Below the pieces are notes generated by a model. It was not told where the DNA came from, made no database searches, and was given only the letters and a program-made list of their open reading frames with translations. From Verrucomicrobiota bacterium (lineage in GTDB: Bacteria > Verrucomicrobiota > Verrucomicrobiia > Verrucomicrobiales > Akkermansiaceae): a stretch of DNA of 47,553 bases. The DNA lies in assembly GCA_018969605.1 (NCBI GenBank), contig JAGWXY010000009.1, positions 1 through 47,553 on the forward strand, given 5' to 3'. The first letter of the stretch is position 1. Every line of letters begins with the position of its first letter. The position numbers and the translations under genes are program-made. This document shows positions 17,685 to 24,450 of this stretch, piece after piece.

Positions 17685-19232
17685 ATGGAAATCTCAGAGA
17701 GCAAATCTGCGGGATATCAGTGGTTGGCGGAGAAGTTCGGCGTGGTGGTGATGCCGCATTGGAGGGAGACTCGGATCCTGAATCGGGGTGCTCGACGGTT
17801 TTTGGAGGCTGGCGGCCGACAGGTGGAATATCTTCCCGCCGCACAGGGGCCGGGAGATGATGTGTTCAGCCAACTGGAGTTTGCTTTGCGCAAGGAGGGC
17901 TTGCATCTGGAACTGTTGCGAAAGGTTCTGGTTCGGATACCCAGCCGAGATGTGGTGGAACACCTGATTCAGCGACCGACCGGACGGTATGCGCGTATCG
18001 TTTGGTTTCTCCATGAGGCCTTCACCGGTCAGCGGCTCGACCTTCCTGACCTGAAGGTGGGAAACTATGTGGATCTTCTCGATCCGCAAATTTATGTCAC
18101 CGGGCCGCTGCGTAAGGTGAGGAGGCAAAGGATCAATGTGAACCTGCTGGGCACGGTTGATTTCTCGCCGATGGTGCGGTTGGCCTGTTTGGGTGAATGG
18201 AGTGAGGCGGAATTGCGGAAACGCTGCGGGGACATCGTGGGAGATTGCCCGGCTCAAATTTTCGCGCGCGCTGTCCGTTACCTTTACGCCAAAGAGAGCA
18301 AGAGCAGTCACGAGATCGAGCGGGAAACTCCGGATCAGAAGCGGGCGGAAAAGTTCATCCGTTTGCTGGAGCAAGCATGGCACCGCGATTTCCTCAACAA
18401 GCCCGCTTTGGTGGAACTGCAGCAGGCGATTGTCGATCCGCGCTTCGCGAACCGGGGCTGGCGGAGCGAGTTGGCAGAGCCCGGTGACCGTCAGGTTTAT
18501 GTGGGCGAGACTTTGGGGCCAGGGTTGGAGCGAGTGCATTACGCCGCCCCCAAGCCGGAGGATCTGGACGTACTGATGAGTGAGTTTCTCCAGATGGGCA
18601 GGCGCATGATCGAAGACGACTTCGGCTCTTCGAATGACGGAGTCGTGCCAACGCTGATTGCTGCCGCAGTCGTTTCTTTCGTCTTCAACTTTCTCCACCC
18701 GTTCAGTGATGGGAATGGGCGGATTCACCGCTTCCTTCTTCACCATGTGCTGGCGCGGCGCGCATTCGGGCCAGAGGGCATCATTTTCCCGGTGTCCGCC
18801 GTGATCCTGAATCACCCGCGTGAATACGACCAAGCGCTGGAAAGTTTCTCCAAGCCACTGATGGAGCGTGTGGAATACACGATGGATGAGCGTTTGCGGA
18901 TGACGGTGACCAATAATACGGTGGATTTTTATCGCTACATCGACTGCACAGAAATCACTCGGATCGTTATCGATTTCATTCGCGAAACCATCGAGACGGA
19001 GATTCCCGCCGAGCTGCATTACCTGACAATGCACGACGAGGTCCGCGCCCGCATGCGTGACATTTTGGAGATGCCATCTCGCCACGCCGACCTCTTCATC
19101 GCGCTGGTTCGGCAAAATGGCGGCACGCTGTCGAAAAACAAAAGAAAGTTGCCCGAATTCGAGCTGCTGACAGATGTCGAAGTCGAGCAAATGGAGCGGG
19201 CAATTCGCGACACGCTGGGGATCGTCAAGTAG
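17685..19232 (+). CDS. Fic family protein (canonical motif, class II-like)
   Basis: A 515-aa Fic-domain protein, probably an AMP transferase acting on a protein target. The complete catalytic motif HPFSDGNGRIHR is at 338-349, with catalytic His338. A candidate N-terminal inhibitory helix is at 208-213 (SHEIER), resembling the [ST]xxxE[GN] motif that blocks ATP binding in class II Fic proteins, but with Arg where Gly or Asn is usual. The N-terminal 200 residues are unrecognised. The C-terminal 100 residues look helical and may hold a winged helix. It stands alone, with no antitoxin-like ORF beside it. The AT-rich leader and lack of operon partners fit an acquired gene; the target is unknown. 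Confidence 0.88.
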   Translation: MEISESKSAGYQWLAEKFGVVVMPHWRETRILNRGARRFLEAGGRQVEYLPAAQGPGDDVFSQLEFALRKEGLHLELLRKVLVRIPSRDVVEHLIQRPTGRYARIVWFLHEAFTGQRLDLPDLKVGNYVDLLDPQIYVTGPLRKVRRQRINVNLLGTVDFSPMVRLACLGEWSEAELRKRCGDIVGDCPAQIFARAVRYLYAKESKSSHEIERETPDQKRAEKFIRLLEQAWHRDFLNKPALVELQQAIVDPRFANRGWRSELAEPGDRQVYVGETLGPGLERVHYAAPKPEDLDVLMSEFLQMGRRMIEDDFGSSNDGVVPTLIAAAVVSFVFNFLHPFSDGNGRIHRFLLHHVLARRAFGPEGIIFPVSAVILNHPREYDQALESFSKPLMERVEYTMDERLRMTVTNNTVDFYRYIDCTEITRIVIDFIRETIETEIPAELHYLTMHDEVRARMRDILEMPSRHADLFIALVRQNGGTLSKNKRKLPEFELLTDVEVEQMERAIRDTLGIVK

Positions 19233-19367
19233 GTCGCCTGTGCGAGCTCGGATTGCATCCACGCTGCGCGGCGTAGTCTTTGTTCAGCAGTAAGCAAAAG
19301 GCGATGGAAGAAGACGACTCCCGAACTCTTCATCCATGCCGCCAGCACAATTTGCGTGAGTTCGCAT

Positions 19368-20165
19368 TCAGGTTTGCAAGTCGAACCAAAGAAATCGCCG
19401 CCACAGTCGAGAGGTGCGAAACTGGGCCTGTTCCATGTCGAGGTATTTGTGATTCACGGGATCTGCCTCGAGTAGGCCCAAATTGAAAAGTGGTCGAATG
19501 ACATAGTCGCTCAGCATGGATTCCTCGGTGTCATACGGTGTGATCATGGCATCGCGGAGGTGAAGGAAGGGAATGGGCAGGAGAATCTCCGGAGCGAGGC
19601 CTTTGATAGGTGTCCAATCTTTCATCACGGCGTCCATGCGCCACAGGATGGCCGGCATGGTTTGCTGGATTGAAGGCACATCCTGACGCCGAAGGTCATA
19701 AGCGAGATTGAAATTTCTCAAATAAGCAACGAAGAGCGCTCGATAAAATTCTCCGGCATTTGTATCGGCGAGAAGTTTTTTGCCCTTTGCCGTGAGGACA
19801 AAATGGTTTTTTCGCTTTACGACAAAACCTCCGCAATCCGCAACGACCCGGGCAAGGTGCAGGACACTCACATCCGTTTCGTTGATGACCTTGTTGAGAT
19901 GTCGTATTGTTTCGCGCCACAGCGCGGGCATGTCGAGTTCTTCAAAAACGCGCTCCACAAAATCGCGTTTGAGATTGCCCGTCGCAGTGGCTGCGGTGGA
20001 ACCGCCTTCAGCCTCAATTTGCCGCATGAAAACACGCATGTTGGTCGCAAGTGGGGCGTGCGCATAATCAGCAATCGTCAACTTGCCACTCAATCGCATC
20101 GGCCCATCTTTCTGTGCCCAGTCTTGCTGGATGAGTGAATTGATAAATTGCTGCAATGGAATCAT
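19368..20165 (-). CDS. hypothetical protein with a winged-helix-like segment
   Basis: An unrecognised 265-aa protein from the ATG at 20165. A TTG at 20252 would give 294 aa. The part from TATGNLKRDFVERVFEEL to LHLARVVADCGGFVVKRKNHFVLTAKGKKLL resembles a winged-helix fold with a basic wing. A similar arrangement occurs in some pRiA4b ORF-3/IS1096 passenger-like proteins, but this is from memory and unconfirmed. No signal peptide or membrane segment was seen. It is convergent with the Fic gene (135-base gap) and 104 bases downstream of the AraC gene on the same strand. Function unknown. Confidence 0.6.
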   Translation of the reverse strand: MIPLQQFINSLIQQDWAQKDGPMRLSGKLTIADYAHAPLATNMRVFMRQIEAEGGSTAATATGNLKRDFVERVFEELDMPALWRETIRHLNKVINETDVSVLHLARVVADCGGFVVKRKNHFVLTAKGKKLLADTNAGEFYRALFVAYLRNFNLAYDLRRQDVPSIQQTMPAILWRMDAVMKDWTPIKGLAPEILLPIPFLHLRDAMITPYDTEESMLSDYVIRPLFNLGLLEADPVNHKYLDMEQAQFRTSRLWRRFLWFDLQT

Positions 20166-20269
20166 GAGCGACGCAAAATCCTTAAACGACCCCAAGCCGA
20201 GTGCAATCAAGTTGAATTCAGAGCCAAGTCGCAGACGGTGATTGAAAAACAAGCTGCTTTTTCAATTCT

Positions 20270-21175
20270 TCATTCTCGGCCCCTTCTCTTCACTTCAAGA
20301 TCCGCCTGCTGCTGAGTGACGCGCCATGACTTTGGTGAAATGCCATGGCTTTGTTTGAAAGCCGCAGAAAAATGGGCAGCTGAGTGGAATCCCAACAATG
20401 AGGCGATTTCCTTGATGTTGTGAGTTCCCCCCAAGAGCAGTTTCTCAGCTCGTGCCAGCCTCACTTTTCCCGCAAATTCCTTGGGCGCCAAACCGAGCAA
20501 GCGATGAAAATGCCTATGCAACGTTGGATAGCTCACGCCAAGGGATCGTGCGACAAACCCCACCCCTTCTCCCATTGCCACACGCTCGTGAGCCTGCGCA
20601 ACAAGCCTCCGGATGTGGGCTTCGGACGGTGGTGAGCCATGGCCAGCTCCAAACAAAACTTGCGCCAATATGGACATCGCAAGTCCCGCCATCTCACCCG
20701 TCGAACATAGCGGTTTGCCTGACGCCGTGCGATGCAATTCATCAAATCTCCCCCACGCCTCATCCGCTCCGGTGCCAGAAAACACACGATCCCCAAAGAG
20801 CCCGGAATCAATCCACGCATCCACCTGCGGCCCGCGCAATTCGAACCAATCCTCCGTCCATCCCGTGCTCTCATCTGGGCGATAGCGATGCCACACACCG
20901 GGCAAAATCAGAAACACGGAACCCGCATGAAGAACTTCCTTGCGATCGCGCCATTCGATCACGCCGCCACCTGCACGAATTGCAACCAATTGCAAAGCCG
21001 GAAGAATGCGCCCACGCCGCCACGAAAACTGATAGTCGCCCGGATGATTCGGCAAGGGGTATTCCGAGCCAGCCGCAAGCTTCCAGTGTCCCACGGCGGA
21101 AACATGAAAGCCCCATGCAGACTCCTGCTCGCCCGGCGCGAAATAGCGAAAATAGTTTTTGATAGTTTTTTGCAA
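20270..21175 (-). CDS. AraC-family transcriptional regulator
   Basis: A 301-aa regulator. The N-terminal part looks like an AraC-type cupin sugar-binding domain (HAGSVFLILPGVWHRYRPDESTGWTEDWFELRG). The C-terminal hundred residues carry two helix-turn-helix units (VGFVARSLGVSYPTLHRHFHR and IKEIASLLGFHSAAHFSAAFKQ, ending GISPKSWR). The start is taken at TTG 21175; no ATG lies near the N-terminus, so the exact start is uncertain. It is divergent from the isomerase-like gene 79 bases away, which suggests it controls that gene in response to a sugar. Confidence 0.88.
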   Translation of the reverse strand: MQKTIKNYFRYFAPGEQESAWGFHVSAVGHWKLAAGSEYPLPNHPGDYQFSWRRGRILPALQLVAIRAGGGVIEWRDRKEVLHAGSVFLILPGVWHRYRPDESTGWTEDWFELRGPQVDAWIDSGLFGDRVFSGTGADEAWGRFDELHRTASGKPLCSTGEMAGLAMSILAQVLFGAGHGSPPSEAHIRRLVAQAHERVAMGEGVGFVARSLGVSYPTLHRHFHRLLGLAPKEFAGKVRLARAEKLLLGGTHNIKEIASLLGFHSAAHFSAAFKQSHGISPKSWRVTQQQADLEVKRRGRE

Positions 21176-21227
21176 TTTTTCGAGAGGAAATTAGAAGTTT
21201 TGAACCTGTTCTTCAAGAGAAATGCCC

Positions 21228-21242
21228 ATAGGTTATCGGTTG
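21228..21242 (+). repeat. 15-base motif shared with the 3' region of the outer membrane protein gene
   Basis: ATAGGTTATCGGTTG occurs here, just upstream of the isomerase-like start, and as an exact reverse complement at 40876-40890. Twelve of the bases recur at 33664-33675. Here it includes the small palindrome TATC-GGTT-GATA and could be the AraC operator. Confidence 0.45.
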
Positions 21243-21254
21243 ATACCAACCTGC

Positions 21255-22691
21255 ATGAAATCAGAACCACACCAGCTGCGCATAGGCCTTTTCGGCATCG
21301 GGCTTGAAGCCTATTGGACTCAATTTGAAGGGTTAAAAGATCGCCTCGAGGGATACATCCAGCAAGTTGCCGGGCGCATTGATCGCAAAAATGTGGAAGT
21401 GGTGAACCTCGGACTGATTGATTCCACGGAAAAGGCGTTCGAGGCGGGCCATGCTTTTCGCCGGGCCGACGTTGATATGATTTTTTTGCATGTCACGACC
21501 TATGCGTTGAGCTCCACCGTGTTGCCAGTAGTGCAACGCGCCAAGGTGCCCATCATCATTCTGAACCTGCAACCGACTGCGGCCATTGATTACCAGAGCT
21601 TCAACCGCCTCGGCAACCGCACCAAGATGACCGGTGAGTGGCTCGCCTATTGCGCTGCTTGCCCTGTGCCGGAAATCGCCAACGCGTTCAACCGCGCACG
21701 CATCGGATTTCACCAAGTCACCGGCACGCTCGAAGAATCAAGCAAGGCATGGACGGAGATCGACGAATGGATCGAAGCGGCCAAGGTGGCTCATGCGATG
21801 TCACACAATCGGCTTGGCCTGATGGGGCATTACTACAATGGCATGCTCGATATCTACACCGACACCACGCGGCAAATCAGTTATTTTGGTGGTCACATCG
21901 AGATCATCGAAGTCGAGGAGCTTGCCGCGCTCCGTCGCGATGCAAGCAGGGCGGAAATTGATGCGAAGCTTGAGGAGTTCAAGCGTACGTTCGACATTCA
22001 ACCCGACTGCCCGCAGGAGGAACTCGAGCGCGCGGCAACGACATCAGTCGCACTCGACAAGTTGGCGGCAGTCAAAAATTTGGGATCCTTGGCTTATTAT
22101 CACATGGGCACCGGAAATACGGAGAACGAGGATGTGATGAGCTCGGTGATTCTCGGCACTTCATTGCTTACAGGACGCGGAATCCCCGTCGCTGGTGAAT
22201 ATGAGGTGAAAAACGCGCAGGCGATGAAGATCATGGATACTTTCGGAGCGGGCGGATCTTTTACCGAATACTATGCAATCGATTTCAATGAGGACATCGT
22301 CCTCATGGGGCACGATGGGCCCGGCCATTTGCGGATTGGCGAAGGCAAAACCAAGGTGCGGCCGCTCGATGTTTACCATGGAAAGGTCGGCAAGGGACTC
22401 TCGGTGGAAATGAGCGTGAAACACGGCCCCGTCACTTTGCTCTCTGTCGTCGAGTATGCCGACGGCTCACTCAAGCTTCTCATCGCTGAGGGCGAGTCGG
22501 TGGCGGGCCCGATTCTTGAGATCGGCAACACGAACAGCCGTTACCGTTTCGAGATCGGGGCAAGCGCATTCATCGAAAAATGGAATGCCCAAGGTCCGGC
22601 TCACCATTGCGCGGTCGGGGTTGGTCACATCGCTTCCAAGCTTCGCAAGCTTGCTCACCTCCTCGACATGGAGGTCGTTCAAGTTTGCTGA
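21255..22691 (+). CDS. L-fucose/L-arabinose isomerase family protein
   Basis: A 478-aa protein resembling L-arabinose isomerase-like members of the fucose/arabinose isomerase superfamily. These convert aldoses to ketoses with a divalent metal in the cytoplasm. Supporting segments are RIGLFGIGLEAYWTQFEGL, FLHVTTYALSSTVLPVVQRAKVPIIILNLQP, the metal-site-like GGSFTEYYAIDF and MGHDGPGHL, and a C-terminal HHCAVGVGH. An ATG at 21222 would add 11 residues. The 21255 start puts the conserved RIGLFG segment nearer the N-terminus, though neither start has a strong ribosome site. The divergent AraC gene is its likely regulator. No kinase or transporter for a pentose pathway lies nearby, so the substrate is open. 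Confidence 0.82.
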   Translation: MKSEPHQLRIGLFGIGLEAYWTQFEGLKDRLEGYIQQVAGRIDRKNVEVVNLGLIDSTEKAFEAGHAFRRADVDMIFLHVTTYALSSTVLPVVQRAKVPIIILNLQPTAAIDYQSFNRLGNRTKMTGEWLAYCAACPVPEIANAFNRARIGFHQVTGTLEESSKAWTEIDEWIEAAKVAHAMSHNRLGLMGHYYNGMLDIYTDTTRQISYFGGHIEIIEVEELAALRRDASRAEIDAKLEEFKRTFDIQPDCPQEELERAATTSVALDKLAAVKNLGSLAYYHMGTGNTENEDVMSSVILGTSLLTGRGIPVAGEYEVKNAQAMKIMDTFGAGGSFTEYYAIDFNEDIVLMGHDGPGHLRIGEGKTKVRPLDVYHGKVGKGLSVEMSVKHGPVTLLSVVEYADGSLKLLIAEGESVAGPILEIGNTNSRYRFEIGASAFIEKWNAQGPAHHCAVGVGHIASKLRKLAHLLDMEVVQVC

Positions 22692-22741
22692 TGTGCTCCA
22701 GGATTAGGAAACGACCTGCGACACTTCCATTTTACAGGTTG

Positions 22742-22839
22742 TCCGGCTTGCCGGAAATCGGAAACCCTCCGCGAAGCGGCTAACTGGCACAGCCACCGGA
22801 GACGCAAGGAGCAACGCGACTGGAGGCGGAGGTGGGAAT
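22742..22839. repeat. 98-bp direct repeat, copy 1
   Basis: Perfect copy of 22846-22943, separated by the six bases GCAGCT. It begins with the palindrome TCCGGC-TT-GCCGGA and contains CCGC-GAA-GCGG. It ends with 15 bases matching the 3' end of tRNA-Cys (plus the CCA-encoding TGG), so this copy carries a tRNA fragment with no functional tRNA attached. Confidence 0.95.
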
Positions 22840-22845
22840 GCAGCT

Positions 22846-22943
22846 TCCGGCTTGCCGGAAATCGGAAACCCTCCGCGAAGCGGCTAACTGGCACAGCCAC
22901 CGGAGACGCAAGGAGCAACGCGACTGGAGGCGGAGGTGGGAAT
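22846..22943. repeat. 98-bp direct repeat, copy 2, overlapping the tRNA-Cys 3' end
   Basis: Identical to 22742-22839. Its last 19 bases (22925-22943) are the 3' end of the minus-strand tRNA-Cys, including the encoded CCA. The remaining 79 bases lie downstream of the tRNA and contain REP-like palindromes. Confidence 0.95.
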
Positions 22944-22999
22944 CGAACCCACGGATGACGGTTTTGCAAACCATTGCCTTACCACTTGGCTACTCCGCC
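22925..22999 (-). tRNA. tRNA-Cys (GCA)
   Basis: The minus strand folds as a full cloverleaf. The acceptor stem is GGCGGAG / CTCCGCC, with a short D-arm. The anticodon stem ATGGT / ACCGT closes the loop TTGCAAA, which gives anticodon GCA. The T-loop is GGGTTCGATTCCC. The discriminator is U, as expected for tRNA-Cys, and CCA is encoded at 22927-22925. It lies 47 bases downstream of bioA on the same strand. Confidence 0.96.
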
Positions 23000-23046
23000 G
23001 TGCGCGTGGCGCGGGAGCGATTTGGTAGCGGTGGGCCGGGGCTTTG

Positions 23047-24342
23047 TCAACGCGGGATTCGCGAAATTGCCTTGTCCAGTGCAGTTATGGCGTAATCGAG
23101 CTCTGTCACGCTGGTGCAAAGTGGCGGCATGAGGACGATCGTATCGAGGATGGGGCGTGTGAGAAGGCCGTGATTCCGCGCCTCAAGGCAGACTTGCTCG
23201 CCGATGCGGGACTCGACAGGGAACTTCGTGCCATTGGCCTGGCGCAGCTCGATGCCGGCGACGAATCCGCATTGGCGGACCTCGTGCACCAGCGGGTGCC
23301 TTGCTTTCAAATCGGCGAGACAGGTCCGGAGGTGGTCAATTTTGGCAGGGAGCTTTTCGAGGGTTTTTTCGGTTTCGAAAAGCCCGAGGCTGGCAAGTGC
23401 GGCGGCGCAGCCAAGCGGGTTCGCCGAAAAACTATGTCCATAGTAGAATGCACGATCAGCAGAGCCGAGAAATGCCTCGTACACCTTGCCGGTGGTGATT
23501 GTGGCGGCGAGCGGCAAGTAGCCGCCGGTGAGGCCTTTGGCGAGGCAGAGGAAATCCGGGATCACTTCTTCCCGTTGACAGGCAAACATCGCTCCGGTGC
23601 GGCCGAAGCCGGTCATGACTTCGTCGAGGATCAAGTGGATGCCATGCGCGTCACACCATGCGCGCAGTTGCGCCAGCATGCCAGTTGGCCATGGCCGCAT
23701 TTCATTGACGCCTTGGATGAGCGGCTCGATCACCACGGCTGCGACCTCTTGCAGCTCGCTGTTTGGCAAGCTGCGTAAGGTTTCGAGCGAATCCACATGC
23801 CGCACGGCGTAGCCGTTGCCTTTGAAGCGCTCGAAAAACCGGTTCACGCCGCCCAGCGATGCCGCGCCGAGCGTGTCGCCGTGATAGCCGTCGGCAAAGG
23901 CGATGAAGTTTTTCCGTTCGGGCTCACCGCATTGCTGGCGGTATTGCAGCGCGAGCTTCAGCGCGCACTCGACCGCGGTCGAGCCGTCGTCGGAATAAAA
24001 GACCCGCTCAAGCGTGTCGGGCGGGAAGAAACCGCAAAGTTTTTCCGCGAGCTCGATAGCGGTCGGGTGGGTGAAGCCCAAAAACGACACATGCGAAATT
24101 TGCTCCAGCTGATTGGCGATCGCCTCGTTGATCGCCGGATGCCCGTGGCCATGGATGTTCGTCCAGATTGTCGAATTGCCATCGAGATAGCGCCGACCCT
24201 CCGAATCCCACAGCCACGCACCTTCACCCCGCACGATCACCAAGGGCTCATGCTCCGGCGCGCACCACTCGGCCTGCCGCGTGAACGGATGCCAGCAGTG
24301 CGCGCGGTCGGCCTCAATCCAGCGGCGGGTGTCATCGCGCAT
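23047..24342 (-). CDS. bioA: adenosylmethionine--8-amino-7-oxononanoate aminotransferase
   Basis: PLP-dependent class III aminotransferase of biotin synthesis, converting KAPA to DAPA with S-adenosylmethionine as amino donor (431 aa, normal length). The N-terminal HCWHPFTRQAEW matches the BioA WHPxTQ signature. GYHGDT is at 152-157, LDEVMTGFGRTG contains the PLP-binding Asp, and LAKGLTGG supplies the Schiff-base Lys at 269. No bioB, bioD or bioF is adjacent, so biotin genes are scattered in this genome. It is divergent from the U32 gene. Confidence 0.93.
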   Translation of the reverse strand: MRDDTRRWIEADRAHCWHPFTRQAEWCAPEHEPLVIVRGEGAWLWDSEGRRYLDGNSTIWTNIHGHGHPAINEAIANQLEQISHVSFLGFTHPTAIELAEKLCGFFPPDTLERVFYSDDGSTAVECALKLALQYRQQCGEPERKNFIAFADGYHGDTLGAASLGGVNRFFERFKGNGYAVRHVDSLETLRSLPNSELQEVAAVVIEPLIQGVNEMRPWPTGMLAQLRAWCDAHGIHLILDEVMTGFGRTGAMFACQREEVIPDFLCLAKGLTGGYLPLAATITTGKVYEAFLGSADRAFYYGHSFSANPLGCAAALASLGLFETEKTLEKLPAKIDHLRTCLADLKARHPLVHEVRQCGFVAGIELRQANGTKFPVESRIGEQVCLEARNHGLLTRPILDTIVLMPPLCTSVTELDYAITALDKAISRIPR

Positions 24343-24450
24343 CGCGCCGAGTGTGAACCCATCCCACGCAGCGGCAAAGCCGAAAGCGGTGGGGGCTTAT
24401 GCTTGGTGCCTTCTGCTGGTCATTTGTCGCGAGGCTGGTTCAATGGGCGC

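Noticed and set aside
17685-19232. Fic gene plus neighbour as a toxin-antitoxin pair
   Set aside because: The Fic protein has its own internal inhibitory-type motif, and no small ORF lies immediately beside it in the same operon.
22742-22943. The repeats near tRNA-Cys as a CRISPR array
   Set aside because: There are only two 98-bp units with a 6-base spacer and no cas genes. This is a tandem duplication.
23797-24450. N-terminal extension of the U32 frame over bioA
   Set aside because: These codons are antisense to the conserved bioA gene. The GTG at 24451 starts just before the conserved PELLSPAG segment.
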